A stretch of DNA of 64,000 bases from Roseburia_C sp031555935 (GCA_031555935.1 JAVBTX010000010.1:62001-126000); one strand, 5' to 3'; counted from the first letter of the stretch, positions 13,466 to 23,599 are shown. Notes: generated by a model from the letters alone, not told the origin. A program made the numbers and translations.

Positions 13466-16093
13466 ATGGGAATGGGGATGAAAGTAATTGCGTTAAAGAT
13501 AGGCAGTCAGGTTTGGACTGTTTTGGAACTGCGTGAAAATATCATGCTAAAGGGCTTGGCAAGTATCTTGCTGATAGCCCTTATTTTCGTGTGGATGAAA
13601 TTACGAAGAGTCCAAAAGCAATATCGTCCAAATGAAGCATCAAGTGCCAAGGAGCGATTACAGTTAGCGCTTGAGGCGTCTAAGGGCGGTGTTTGGGAGA
13701 TGAATTTGCTGTCTGGAACAATAAGCTTTGATGATACCATCAAAGAGATTTTGGGGTATGATGTTCCTGGAAATGAGACAAGCATTGACCAGTGGAATCA
13801 GATGGTTGGTGAACATTTTTCGGGTAATGATTACGAGCTGGCGTTGCCGTTAAGAGACGTGACAGCCAATGCGGATGTCATTATTTACTCGGAGTATAAT
13901 AAAAAATACCTCCAGTGTTATGCCAAGCCGGTATATAATCATGCCGGCAAAATTGTTCGGCGCATTGGCATGACCATTGATGTGACAGAACGAGAGCGTC
14001 TGATGCGTAAACTTCAGGAGGCGCAGGAAACATTTGATGTGGCGTTGCAAAGCTCGAATGCGGGATACTGGGAGATTCCATTTACAAAGCGGGATGGTGA
14101 ATACATAATTACCTATGAAGAAAATTTTGCAAAGCTATTTCGGATCAAGCATCGTCAGCCATTTACAACAACCGAGTGGTCGCAATATTTGTATCCGATT
14201 TTAGACCCGGTTGAATATGCTGATTTCCATGATTTTTTAAGAAACTTTGACGAATCGGTTGAGCGAGTCGTTAGTGATGCATTGTTGAAATTTCCCGATG
14301 GAACCGAAACATATATAAAAAATTCGGCTCAGGTGGCATACGATAAAAATGGAAAACCAGAGAAAATGATTGGTTTGAGTGTTGACCTATCAGCAATTAA
14401 GAAGGCAGAGCATGTTGTCTCCGAACAGTTGAAACAGCAGCAGTTAACAGCGGCGATTTCACAGGAATTTATTTCACTCGGTGATGAAGAGGGGGCAGTA
14501 GAACGCTCATTAAATTTACTAGGTGAATTTTTGAAATGCTATCGAATTGTTATAACAGTGAAAAGCATGGATGGCGACACCATGAGAAATGCCTATGAAT
14601 GGTATAATCGGCAGATTGTAAAAGAGCCATGTGTCGTGGGGCGAATTGAGTTCCTAGAAACCGTGGAAGTATATCGTCAGGTATTTTTTGAAGAGGCTCC
14701 GTATGCAATCGTTGAAGGCCGAGATGGCTATCAGCATTTAAGAAAGGATTGGAATCTGAAATCAATCTTGTTTCTGCCGCTTTATGTAGATGGAGAATTT
14801 TATGGTGGCTTGGAGATTATGAAATCGCGCCACAATAATGACTGGACCCAGAGTGAGATAGAACTGGCGAAGATGGTCAGCGGTACATTTTCCATGTTTT
14901 TTGGTCGACAAAAGGTTGCCGAGAATCTGGTGCGGGCAATGTTATCGGCTGAAAGTGCGAACAATGCCAAGAGCTCATTTTTGTCAAATATGAGCCATGA
15001 AATTCGCACACCGTTGAATGCGATTGTGGGAATGACCAACATAGCAATGAAGGAAAATCTATCGGATTCAACCAGAAAGTATATGCAGAATATTAAGGAT
15101 GCCTCGGATGTGCTGTTAGATGTAATCAATAACATTTTGGACATGTCAAAGATAGAGGCAGCCAAGCTGGAACTAATCAACGACTACTTTGAGCTCGATA
15201 AGATACTTGATAATCTTTATAATATCGTTTCGGTACGGGCCAATGAGAAACAACAAAAAATTGTATTTATGATTGAAAATGATGTGCCGAATGCCTATAA
15301 TGGAGACTCTTTTCGGGTGATTCAGATTTTGACCAATGTGCTCTACAATGCGATTAAATTTAGCGGCGAAAATACCGAAATAATTATGCATGTGGCATTG
15401 GACACGCTCATTGATGAGCAGGCCATGCTTCATTTTGAGGTGATTGATCAGGGGGTCGGGATGACTCCTGAGCAAAAGGTGCGGTTGTTTAATCCATTTG
15501 AGCAAGGTGATACGCGAACCGTTCGTAAGTACGGTGGAACTGGTCTGGGGCTGACGATTGCCAAGCAGGTGGCGGAGCTGATGGATGGCGATATCGTAGT
15601 TGAAAGTGAGCTGGGAGAAGGCAGTGTGTTTACCATTATGCTGAATCTTAATGTGGTAAGCCAGCAGGAAAATGCATGTCATGATATTACTGCTACGGAT
15701 ATTGAAAATGTAGATTTGACTGGGAAAAAAATATTGCTGGTTGAAGATGTTGAGATCAACCGTGAGATTGTAAAAGCAATGCTAGAACATACTGGCGTGA
15801 TTATCGAAGAGGCAGAAAATGGACGTATCGGTGTTACTATGTTTAAGGCGGATGTCGAGCGATATGATATGGTACTGATGGACATTCAGATGCCGGAAAT
15901 GGATGGCTATACCGCTACCAGAGAGATACGCCAGCTTGATAAAAAGATTCCAATTGTGGCGATGACGGCGCATGCATTTAAAGAGGATGAGATGAAATCC
16001 CTTGCCTCGGGAATGAATGGTCATATTATTAAGCCATTGGATGAAAGGATTTTGTTAGAACAGGTTGTAAAGCATATCATGAATGAAGATTAA
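13466..16093 (+). CDS. membrane-bound hybrid histidine kinase (PAS-PAS-GAF-HisKA-HATPase-REC)
   Basis: About 875 residues. One membrane segment near the N-terminus (ENIMLKGLASILLIALIFVWMKL) is followed by two PAS-like domains (about 70-175 and 180-310), a GAF-like domain (about 330-475), a dimerisation/phosphoacceptor region (SFLSNMSHEIRTPLNAIVGM with the His), an ATPase domain (NVLYNAIKF, DQGVGM, GGTGLGLTIAKQ) and a receiver (VLMDIQMPEMDGYTATR with the phosphoacceptor Asp). No output domain is fused, so signal must pass to a separate protein. GTG 13457 and ATGs 13466, 13472 and 13478 are possible starts; I chose 13466 on spacing from GAGAGTGG. The beta-glucosidase follows after 25 bp and may be co-transcribed. 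Confidence 0.9.
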   Translation: MGMGMKVIALKIGSQVWTVLELRENIMLKGLASILLIALIFVWMKLRRVQKQYRPNEASSAKERLQLALEASKGGVWEMNLLSGTISFDDTIKEILGYDVPGNETSIDQWNQMVGEHFSGNDYELALPLRDVTANADVIIYSEYNKKYLQCYAKPVYNHAGKIVRRIGMTIDVTERERLMRKLQEAQETFDVALQSSNAGYWEIPFTKRDGEYIITYEENFAKLFRIKHRQPFTTTEWSQYLYPILDPVEYADFHDFLRNFDESVERVVSDALLKFPDGTETYIKNSAQVAYDKNGKPEKMIGLSVDLSAIKKAEHVVSEQLKQQQLTAAISQEFISLGDEEGAVERSLNLLGEFLKCYRIVITVKSMDGDTMRNAYEWYNRQIVKEPCVVGRIEFLETVEVYRQVFFEEAPYAIVEGRDGYQHLRKDWNLKSILFLPLYVDGEFYGGLEIMKSRHNNDWTQSEIELAKMVSGTFSMFFGRQKVAENLVRAMLSAESANNAKSSFLSNMSHEIRTPLNAIVGMTNIAMKENLSDSTRKYMQNIKDASDVLLDVINNILDMSKIEAAKLELINDYFELDKILDNLYNIVSVRANEKQQKIVFMIENDVPNAYNGDSFRVIQILTNVLYNAIKFSGENTEIIMHVALDTLIDEQAMLHFEVIDQGVGMTPEQKVRLFNPFEQGDTRTVRKYGGTGLGLTIAKQVAELMDGDIVVESELGEGSVFTIMLNLNVVSQQENACHDITATDIENVDLTGKKILLVEDVEINREIVKAMLEHTGVIIEEAENGRIGVTMFKADVERYDMVLMDIQMPEMDGYTATREIRQLDKKIPIVAMTAHAFKEDEMKSLASGMNGHIIKPLDERILLEQVVKHIMNED

Positions 16094-16118
16094 CACATGA
16101 AATGGAAGGGAAGAGACG

Positions 16119-17486
16119 ATGTTTCGAGATGATTTTGTCTGGGGTGTTGCCAGCAGTGCATATCAAATTGAGGGAAGAGATACAAATGATGGAGCAGGTA
16201 AATGTATCTGGGATACCTTTGCCGAGGATGGGCATATTTTTGAAAACCACAGTGCCAAGGTGAGTTGTGATCATATTCATCGCTATCGGGAAGACTTTGC
16301 GTTAATGCGTTCGCTTGGCGTTCGGGCATATCGGTTTTCGATTAGCTGGTCGCGACTGATGCCGGAAGGGACTGGCGCAGTGAATCCGGCGGCAGTAGAG
16401 CTGTACCGGGATATGATATTGGAAATGCAGAAAAATGAGATTGAGCCATTCTTAACGATGTACCACTGGGAGCTGCCACAAGCACTTCAAAACCGCGGCG
16501 GTTGGTTGAATGAGGAGAGTATCATTTGGTTCGGTGAATATGCAAAAGTAGTTGCCGAGAACTTCAGCGATTTATGCCAGAAGATATTTACCTTAAATGA
16601 GCCACAATGTTTTGTGGGCTTAGGAAATCTAAGCGGCGCACATGCACCGGGATTAAAGCTAAGTGTTAGTGAGACGTTTCAAATCGTACATAATGTCTTG
16701 CGGGCGCATGGGCAGGCGGTTATCAATCTGCGTAAATATGCAAAGCAGTCAGTGCTGATTGGCTATGCACCCACCGGTGGGGTGGCGTATCCGGAAACAG
16801 ACAAACCGGCGGATATTGAAGCGGCAAAAAAGGTTTACTTTGGATTCTATAATCCGATGAATAACTGGACCTGGAATGTGTCGTGGTTCTCGGACCCGGT
16901 ATTCCTTGGGACATATCCCGAGGAAGGATTAGAAAAGTTTAAACAATATTTACCAGTAATCACAAAAGCGGACATGGAGCTGATATCACAGCCGATTGAC
17001 TTTATGGGGCAAAATATTTACAACGGCTATATTATCCGAGCTGGTGCCGATGGTGAGCCGGAATTTGTCGAGCGAGCGCCGGGTTATCCAAGAACAGCAA
17101 CCGGCTGGCCGGTAACGCCAGAATGTTTGTATTGGGGTGCGCGTTTCCTGAGCGAACGCTATCAAAAGCCGCTGTATATTACCGAAAATGGAATGTCCTG
17201 TCATGATTTAATCTCAAGTGATGGATGTGTTCACGACCCAAACCGAATAACCTTTTTGGATAGCTACTTAAGTGAATTGCAGCGGGCGGCGGATGACGGA
17301 GCGGATGTGCAGGGATATTTTGAGTGGACATTTCTCGATAATTTTGAATGGGAAAAAGGATTTAGTGAGCGATTTGGCTTAGTCTATGTAGATTATGCGA
17401 CGCAGCAGCGGATTGTCAAGGATTCAGCGTTGTGGTATCAGCAAGTGATGGAAACGAATGGAAAGACACTTTCAATAAATAAATAA
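16119..17486 (+). CDS. bglA: beta-glucosidase, glycoside hydrolase family 1
   Basis: A 455-residue cytosolic enzyme without signal peptide that removes non-reducing beta-linked glucose from cellobiose-like sugars. The start MFRDDFVWGVASSAYQIEG is the family N-terminal signature. The acid/base is Glu161 (TLNEPQ) and the nucleophile Glu356 (YITENGMS). EWTFLDNFEWEKGFSERFGL has the Glu-Trp pair of true beta-glucosidases rather than the phosphate-binding Ser-Lys-Tyr residues of 6-phospho enzymes, so a non-phosphorylated substrate is favoured. GGGAAGAG precedes the ATG. A bidirectional terminator follows at 17495. Confidence 0.93.
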   Translation: MFRDDFVWGVASSAYQIEGRDTNDGAGKCIWDTFAEDGHIFENHSAKVSCDHIHRYREDFALMRSLGVRAYRFSISWSRLMPEGTGAVNPAAVELYRDMILEMQKNEIEPFLTMYHWELPQALQNRGGWLNEESIIWFGEYAKVVAENFSDLCQKIFTLNEPQCFVGLGNLSGAHAPGLKLSVSETFQIVHNVLRAHGQAVINLRKYAKQSVLIGYAPTGGVAYPETDKPADIEAAKKVYFGFYNPMNNWTWNVSWFSDPVFLGTYPEEGLEKFKQYLPVITKADMELISQPIDFMGQNIYNGYIIRAGADGEPEFVERAPGYPRTATGWPVTPECLYWGARFLSERYQKPLYITENGMSCHDLISSDGCVHDPNRITFLDSYLSELQRAADDGADVQGYFEWTFLDNFEWEKGFSERFGLVYVDYATQQRIVKDSALWYQQVMETNGKTLSINK

Positions 17487-17494
17487 AACCAACG

Positions 17495-17529
17495 AAAAAC
17501 CCGGTCCTCGATGTGAGGTCCGGGTTTTT
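17495..17529. terminator. bidirectional terminator between convergent bglA and galactanase genes
   Basis: AAAAACCCGG pairs with CCGGGTTTTT, with an inner CCTC/GAGG helix and a GATGT loop. A and T runs flank both sides, so it works in both directions. Confidence 0.85.
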
Positions 17530-17561
17530 CCAAAACGTCTATGAAAAAAGAATGTAGCTAA

Positions 17562-20500
17562 CTATTTTTTGACAGTGACAGTTTTTACTGCACTGTAATC
17601 ACCATATACGGTTTTGCCGCCAACGGTTGTGTAAGAACGAACTTTTACATAGTATTTCTTTCCTTTGGACAAGCCGGTGTAAGTTTTGGTAGTTGTCTTG
17701 TTGGAAGTAATCTTTTTGGCTTTTACACCTTTAAAGTTGCTCTTGGTTGAGTAGTAAACTTCGTAGCCGGTAACCTTTGTATCTTTGCTCCAGGTAACAA
17801 TCAACTGACCTGACTTTTTACTCTTTGGAGAAGACATTGTTGCTTTTTTTGGTTTTACGGTAATGGTTACTTTGACATCTTTGGCAGCGCTGTAATTCGT
17901 GCTGGCTGCTGATTTAACGGTTACAACAACAGTACCACATCCTTTAATGGTTACTTTACCGTTTTTATCAATGCTGACAACCTTGGTATTGCTAAGCGCG
18001 TAGGTTGGTTTTTCGCCAGAGGTTACGGTTGCACCGAGGCTGAATGCTTTATCTCCCTGCACTTTACTGATGGTTGCTTTGGCGCCTTTGATGCTCTTGG
18101 TAGCCTTTGTAATGGTAAATGTTTTGGTCACTGTGCCGTTGTAATTTCCTTTGCCAGTAATGGTTACGGTTGCAGTACCAGCATCTTTGTTTTTGCTGTA
18201 GCCAATGCTGTAGTCATTTGTGGTTAAGGTTTTGCCAGCAACAGTAATGGTGTTAATTTCTGGTTTCTTTTCTGTGCCATTATAAGTGTAGCTATTGGTC
18301 TTAAGGGTAACAACTGCTCCATTAATGGAAGCTTTATTGATGGTAAATGTTTTGGTTGCAGTTCCGGTGCAGTTTTCATTACCATTCTTCGTTGTAAGTG
18401 TAACGGTTGCGGTGTTTCCAGCATTTGTATTGTTACTATAGCTAATGTTATAATCGCTGCTGGTTTCTAAGGTAACACCATTTGAAACGATTGAGGTAAC
18501 AGCAGGTGTTTTTGCGGAGCCGTCATAAGTGTAGCTGTTTGTTGCAAGTGTTACAGTTGCTCCGGTAAGTGCAAAGCTGTTAATGGTAAATGTTGTTGAT
18601 GCTTCGCCGGTACAGTTTGCACCCTTGGCTGTAATGGTAACGGTAGCTTCACCAGCGTTTGTGTTATCGCTGTAATCAATGTCAATATCGTCAGCAGTAA
18701 CTGCGACGCTCTCTCCGTCAACAAGGATATCGACAATAGCAGGTGTTTTTGCAGTACCATCATAGGTATAGGTGTCACCAATTAATGTGATAGAAGCGCC
18801 GGTAAGGGAAATGCTGTTAATGTCAAATGTTGCAGTAGCGGTACTATTGTAGTTTCCTTCGCCAGTAATGGTTACGGTAGCCACACCAACATCAGTATTG
18901 TCGCTGTAACTGATGGAGTAATCGGTGTCAGGGATTAATGTCACGCCATTTAAAATGACGGTGTCAACACCTGGTTCTTTTGCCGTACCATCATAGGTAT
19001 AAGTATCCTCTAAAAGTGTAACATCAGCGGCTGCAAGAGAAATACTGTTGATTGTAAAGGTAGCAGTCTCGGTATCCTCATAGTTGCCCGCACCAGTAAT
19101 GGTAACGGTAGCTGTTCCAGCATCTGTGTTGCTGCTGTAGTCAATCGTATAATCATCAGTAACGGTTAGAAGTTCACCGTTTACAGTAACAGAGGTAACA
19201 GCAGGTGTTTTTGCCGTACCATCATAATCGTAGCTATCTTCTGCTAAAACAATTGTTGCGCCAGTCATGGATATTTTGTTAATAGCAAAAGTTGTTGTTG
19301 CAGTTCCGGTATAGTTTCCTTCACCGGTGATAGTAACTGTAGCAGTACCAACAGCGGTATTAGCGCTATATCCGATTGTGTATTCATCGGTTACCGTTAA
19401 AGTTTTTCCATTTAATACTACGGAAGTAACGGCTGGTGTCTTTGCAGAACCATCGTAGGTATAGCTGTCTTCTTCAAGTGTGATTACAGCGTCTGCAATT
19501 GGGGCTTTGCTAATTGTAAATGTTTCTGAAGCGGTGCCAAGGTAGTTGTTTTTTCCGGTAATGGTAACTGTAGCAGTACCATTTTCGGTGTTATCACTGT
19601 AGCTTGGTGTGTAATCTGTTCCGGCAACAAGCGTTGTACCATCTAGGTCTACCTCTGTAATAGCAGGTTCTTTTGCTTCGCCATCATAGGTATATGTGGT
19701 CTGAGCAAGTGTGATAGTAGCTGTTGCAAGGGATACTGCATTAATGGTAAATGTGGTTGTAGCGGTATCTTTGTAATTGCCATTTCCGGTAACGGTAACC
19801 GTAGCTGTTCCGGCATTTGTGTTAGCGCTGTAGCTTACCGTATAATCATCGCCAGGTGTTAAGGTGTTTCCTTTTAAAGTGACGGAATCAACGGTAGGTT
19901 CTTTGGCAGTATTGTCAAAGTCGTAACTACTGTTGCTGATTGCAATTATTGCCTCGGCAAGAGAAATTTCAGTTACTGTTACTGCACATGTGCTTACTAA
20001 TTCATAGCTATCGTCAGTGGTAGCTGTAATGGTTGCAGTACCAACACCGGTTGCTGTTATTTTACCAGTGCCATCTACGGATGCAACACTGTCATCGCTA
20101 CTTGTCCATGTGATGCCGCTATTCTCGGCAGCATATGTGTGGGTAGCTGTTAATTGTTTTTCTGAGCCGTATTCCATGGTAGCGGAAGCGTCAGATAGTA
20201 AAAGGGCTTTATCTAAATACAAGGTAGCGTCATCGATTGTTCCCCATGCGCCGGAATTTACTTTTAAGTGAAATGTGAAAGTCAGTGTATCGCCAGCATT
20301 TGCCTTGATGTTTGTGACAATAGCTGGAACGAAGGTTGGCCATCCAATTAAAGAGATGTTGGATGAATCAAAGGTTTCACCGCTAGCGTTATTTGTAACA
20401 CTTAAATAGATTCTTTCATTTGCATTGCCACCTGTGCCGGATAAACCTTGGGCATAGATTGAAGCATAGTATAAACCATCTGTGGTAGCAGTTACTGTCT

Positions 20501-22985
20501 GGCTAAAGGTAAAGTTTGCTCCTGAAGCAAGTTTGGCATTATATTCACCAGTTCTGGAATCAGATGCGTTTTTGCTGCGGATAGTACAACCAGTACCGGT
20601 TACAGTCCAAGAGCCAGATTCCTCGAAGCTGCTGTTTGCTAATAAATTCTTCGGTATGATATTTACAGTACATGAAACTGCATAAGAAGGATTAACAATG
20701 GTTGCGGCAGTACCGTTAATCGTGTACGCTCCAATGCCAGCATTTGTTGCGGTCTTCGCAGCAACATTGGCAATATCAGCTTCATTCCATTCTACTGTTG
20801 GTGTTTCAACAGAATCGTCATTGTAATTAATTGTTACATTAGTAGGAAGGTTCGCAGCGGTAAAGGAGGCTCCTACTTCTACGGATACAGCGTCACAGCT
20901 ATAAGAGGAAATAGCTAAAGGAGCTTCTGAACCATATACAACATAATTATAAACATTTAAGGAAGATAATGGATTTCCGTTAAAATCAAACATTGCCTGA
21001 TTATCCCAAGAGCTTCCGCCGAAGTATAAGCCAGCATCAGCAGCATCATACTCAGTTGCGTAGGAGGATGCCCATCCAGAACCAAACTCTTCCCAGAGCA
21101 GCTTGTTGGAATCATAAATGCTGCTATCTAAGTCGCCGGATTCATCATATGCATATTGCACTGGAATCCAAGCTGGTTCCCAATAGAAAACACCAATTCC
21201 AGCTTTCTTGCCTTTAACTTTTGCGGTTACATTACTTACTGCCGCAATTACATCGCGTACTTCTTTGGCCTGGTCCTGAATTGAAACGCCATAGTTTACA
21301 CTTGTGCCTATTTGACTTGAATTTTTAATTGTATTTTCGTGTCCGTCACCATCTTCGTAAGTGTATGCCCATGAAGTTTCTGCTACCATAACATATACTC
21401 CGTATGTAGAAGCAATGTTGTTTAAGACGGTTGTAAGATTTGACATGGTTCCGTGCCAGAATGGGTAGTAGGAGGATGCGAATACATCATAATCTACACC
21501 ATTGTCTTTTAATTTTTGGGCATAAGACGGATAGTTACCTTTTTCTGGATTGGTAAAGTGGATTGCTGCTAAAACGGAAGTTGCGTTTGCTGTGTTAAAA
21601 TCTTTGACAGCAGCACAGCCAGCTTTGAATAAAGTATACATGTCGGTACCAGAAGCACCGCTCATTCCAGCAGTAGTCTCATTACCGATCTGTACCATAC
21701 CAACATCAACGTTATTATCTGTAATTAATTTGGTCAATGATTCAGTAACCATTTCGGAAATAGCGGTTGCTTTCTCGTCGGTTGTTTTTGTAGCCCATGC
21801 CTTTGGAGCTTTTTGTTTTCCTGGGTCAGCCCAGAAATCGGAGAAATGGAAGTCAATCAGAACCTGCATGCCTGCTAGGGTGGCATATTTTCCCATTTCG
21901 ATAGCTTTGTCTAAATCATTATTTCCACCGCCGTAGCCTTTGGTGTTGTCGGTAGAAAGATATGGGTCATTCCATACACGAAGACGAATGTAGTTTACGC
22001 CAGAGTCTGCAAGTAGATTGAAGAATCCTTGTCGGTCTAAGAGATTGCCTTCAAAATCACGGAAGCCAAATTTATCTGCATCGGCGAGAATTTCGCTGTT
22101 CAATTCATCAAAGGTATTCATAAGAGCAATATAGGAAGAAACATCAACTCCACGGATGGAATCAGTGTCATAATCACTTACTTTCTTGACGAAAATGTCA
22201 GAATCAAAAACAAGTCCGCCTAAAGCAGCATTCAAAGCTTCGTATGCTGCAACGATATCTTCGCCGCTGCTGCCATCGGTGCAGAGATTTGCCGCGGTAA
22301 GTGCATCGGTTAATGCGGTAGTGCTTGCTGTGGTGAATCCAATTGTTAAATAATCGGTCGGTACAGAAGCGATTAAGGTTTCTAAATCTGCAAAACTGTA
22401 TTCTGGTGGTAATTGCCACTGATAAAGAATGATATTGTCAATCTTCTCATAATAATTAGCGGTACTGCTTGTTCCTGTTCCTGCGATTGTCAGAGTATAG
22501 TCACCGTCATTTTCTAAAACGAACTCTGGGCTGGTGTTCATACCATAGGTGTCCCAGCCTTTCATAGCGGAATGAGTAACAGATGTGCTTCCTAAAGTAG
22601 TCGTTAAAATTGAAGCTTTTGCATCACCAGCATTTTGAAAGGTAAAATAATATTTTCCGGCTGGAAGTGATATGGTTTGTGATACAGATATGTTTGTATT
22701 AGCGTTTTCTGTCCAAACATTTAAATAGTTATTGGTTTTGCTGCTTGCCCATTCGTTGGACTCGACAGTGCATTCTGCGCCTGTATCATCAAAGGTCCAA
22801 TCGTTTGTTCCATCCTCAAAGTCCCCGTTTACGATATAATTTGTAGCGACCCAGCTACCTGGTTCAACCTCATCCTCCGCACGTGCGGTTAATGTGCCAA
22901 AATCAGAAAAACTCATCTGGGTGAGCATCATTGACACTGCCAACAAAAAGGCAAGTGTTCGTTTCAAAAATTTCGTTCCTCCCAT
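17562..22985 (-). CDS. secreted arabinogalactan endo-beta-1,4-galactanase (GH53) with eight Ig-like repeats
   Basis: The start at 22985 gives 1807 residues with AGGAGG at 22993-22998 (minus) and a signal peptide (MGGTKFLKRTLAFLLAVS to TARA-ED). N-terminal beta-sandwich about 40-200 (NGDFEDGTNDWTFDD, CBM61-like galactan binder); GH53 barrel about 290-690 with acid/base Glu436 (VQIGNETTAG) and nucleophile Glu536 (VAETSWAY), and IRLRVWNDPY typical of the family; an Ig-like linker; a second CBM61-like domain (NSSFEESGSWTVTG); a Big2-type domain; eight tandem repeats of about 77 residues (Y-x-YDGTAKTP...GTATVTITGxGNY); a further Ig-like domain; and a terminal FN3 domain (GYEVYYSTKSNFKG). It cuts pectic galactan side chains outside the cell. 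No membrane anchor or LPXTG is seen, so retention may rely on the repeats. Confidence 0.93.
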   Translation of the reverse strand: MGGTKFLKRTLAFLLAVSMMLTQMSFSDFGTLTARAEDEVEPGSWVATNYIVNGDFEDGTNDWTFDDTGAECTVESNEWASSKTNNYLNVWTENANTNISVSQTISLPAGKYYFTFQNAGDAKASILTTTLGSTSVTHSAMKGWDTYGMNTSPEFVLENDGDYTLTIAGTGTSSTANYYEKIDNIILYQWQLPPEYSFADLETLIASVPTDYLTIGFTTASTTALTDALTAANLCTDGSSGEDIVAAYEALNAALGGLVFDSDIFVKKVSDYDTDSIRGVDVSSYIALMNTFDELNSEILADADKFGFRDFEGNLLDRQGFFNLLADSGVNYIRLRVWNDPYLSTDNTKGYGGGNNDLDKAIEMGKYATLAGMQVLIDFHFSDFWADPGKQKAPKAWATKTTDEKATAISEMVTESLTKLITDNNVDVGMVQIGNETTAGMSGASGTDMYTLFKAGCAAVKDFNTANATSVLAAIHFTNPEKGNYPSYAQKLKDNGVDYDVFASSYYPFWHGTMSNLTTVLNNIASTYGVYVMVAETSWAYTYEDGDGHENTIKNSSQIGTSVNYGVSIQDQAKEVRDVIAAVSNVTAKVKGKKAGIGVFYWEPAWIPVQYAYDESGDLDSSIYDSNKLLWEEFGSGWASSYATEYDAADAGLYFGGSSWDNQAMFDFNGNPLSSLNVYNYVVYGSEAPLAISSYSCDAVSVEVGASFTAANLPTNVTINYNDDSVETPTVEWNEADIANVAAKTATNAGIGAYTINGTAATIVNPSYAVSCTVNIIPKNLLANSSFEESGSWTVTGTGCTIRSKNASDSRTGEYNAKLASGANFTFSQTVTATTDGLYYASIYAQGLSGTGGNANERIYLSVTNNASGETFDSSNISLIGWPTFVPAIVTNIKANAGDTLTFTFHLKVNSGAWGTIDDATLYLDKALLLSDASATMEYGSEKQLTATHTYAAENSGITWTSSDDSVASVDGTGKITATGVGTATITATTDDSYELVSTCAVTVTEISLAEAIIAISNSSYDFDNTAKEPTVDSVTLKGNTLTPGDDYTVSYSANTNAGTATVTVTGNGNYKDTATTTFTINAVSLATATITLAQTTYTYDGEAKEPAITEVDLDGTTLVAGTDYTPSYSDNTENGTATVTITGKNNYLGTASETFTISKAPIADAVITLEEDSYTYDGSAKTPAVTSVVLNGKTLTVTDEYTIGYSANTAVGTATVTITGEGNYTGTATTTFAINKISMTGATIVLAEDSYDYDGTAKTPAVTSVTVNGELLTVTDDYTIDYSSNTDAGTATVTITGAGNYEDTETATFTINSISLAAADVTLLEDTYTYDGTAKEPGVDTVILNGVTLIPDTDYSISYSDNTDVGVATVTITGEGNYNSTATATFDINSISLTGASITLIGDTYTYDGTAKTPAIVDILVDGESVAVTADDIDIDYSDNTNAGEATVTITAKGANCTGEASTTFTINSFALTGATVTLATNSYTYDGSAKTPAVTSIVSNGVTLETSSDYNISYSNNTNAGNTATVTLTTKNGNENCTGTATKTFTINKASINGAVVTLKTNSYTYNGTEKKPEINTITVAGKTLTTNDYSIGYSKNKDAGTATVTITGKGNYNGTVTKTFTITKATKSIKGAKATISKVQGDKAFSLGATVTSGEKPTYALSNTKVVSIDKNGKVTIKGCGTVVVTVKSAASTNYSAAKDVKVTITVKPKKATMSSPKSKKSGQLIVTWSKDTKVTGYEVYYSTKSNFKGVKAKKITSNKTTTKTYTGLSKGKKYYVKVRSYTTVGGKTVYGDYSAVKTVTVKK
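18100..19961 (-). repeat. eight tandem repeats of about 231 bp coding Ig-like (MBG/YDG-type) domains
   Basis: Within the galactanase, eight consecutive units of about 77 codons share a core of YTYDGTAKTPAVTSV, then DYTIxYSxNTxAGTATVTITG and GNYxGTATTTFTIN. Neighbouring units differ by substitutions rather than being identical, so they are diverged and not recently amplified. Units 6 and 7 carry short insertions with a Cys (KGANCTGEAS, NENCTGTAT). Confidence 0.85.
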
Positions 22986-23031
22986 AAAGAAACCTCCTAA
23001 AATAGATGGTAATCTTCGGAACATGAATGTG

Positions 23032-23051
23032 GGATAATAGACAATTATCCG
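23032..23051. promoter_or_regulatory. operator-like dyad upstream of galactanase, with a partner at 23208-23227
   Basis: GGATAAT-AGACA-ATTATCC is a perfect 7-bp dyad with a 5-bp spacer, 47 bp before the galactanase start codon. The 17-mer TAATAGACAATTATCCG (23035-23051) recurs exactly, inverted, at 23208-23224. Two copies of one site suggest a dedicated regulator that could loop the DNA between them. Confidence 0.55.
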
Positions 23052-23570
23052 TTATTCAATACAACCCTGCGCTCGAAAAATCTAAATATTCAATTGCAAA
23101 ATCGCTTTCAATACCCAAAAACAAATTATTTTTTCCATAGACGAATGGTTTTCTGACATTATCCGGCTGATGATACATTTATTATCTGATATTTGTGACG
23201 CATAGAGCGGATAATTGTCTATTAACTAAGTTGGGTATTCCAAAGATTATAGTAAAACAATAAAGTTACATTGTGGAACCATTTTGGTTCCAATTGAAAG
23301 ATTACGGCGCCTGCAACCTTTCATATGACTGCGCAACAAAGGGTTGCGCAATCGGTTGTTCGTTAACATAAGGTTAACATGGGTTGGATTCGTTTGCAAT
23401 GTACAAGATTAATAATAATTTTTAAGAAAATTAGGTATAATTTCACAAAATGTTTTCCTAATCAGCGGAAATGTTGCGCAAACGAGGAAAAGATTGGAAA
23501 TGTTAAAAACACAAAAAAATCAATAGGCAAAAAGCACAAAACAAAGTTAAATAATTAGTTATTTATCATA

Positions 23571-23599
23571 TTGTGATATGGTTCTAAAGATGGTAAAAT
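23571..23599 (+). promoter_or_regulatory. promoter of the chemotaxis receptor gene
   Basis: TTGTGA (23571-23576), 17-bp spacer and TAAAAT (23594-23599). A GCGCAAC-T-GTTGCGC dyad (23617-23631) lies just after the expected start and could act as an operator or leader hairpin. No sigma-28 (flagellar) consensus was recognised. Confidence 0.45.

Noticed and set aside
15173..15682. 169-codon minus-strand frame inside the hybrid kinase gene
   Set aside because: Same reason: opposite the conserved HATPase-coding DNA, with no ribosome-binding site or known motif.
18100..19961. Regular repeats that might suggest a CRISPR array
   Set aside because: Units are about 231 bp, contiguous and protein-coding in one frame; there are no unique spacers.
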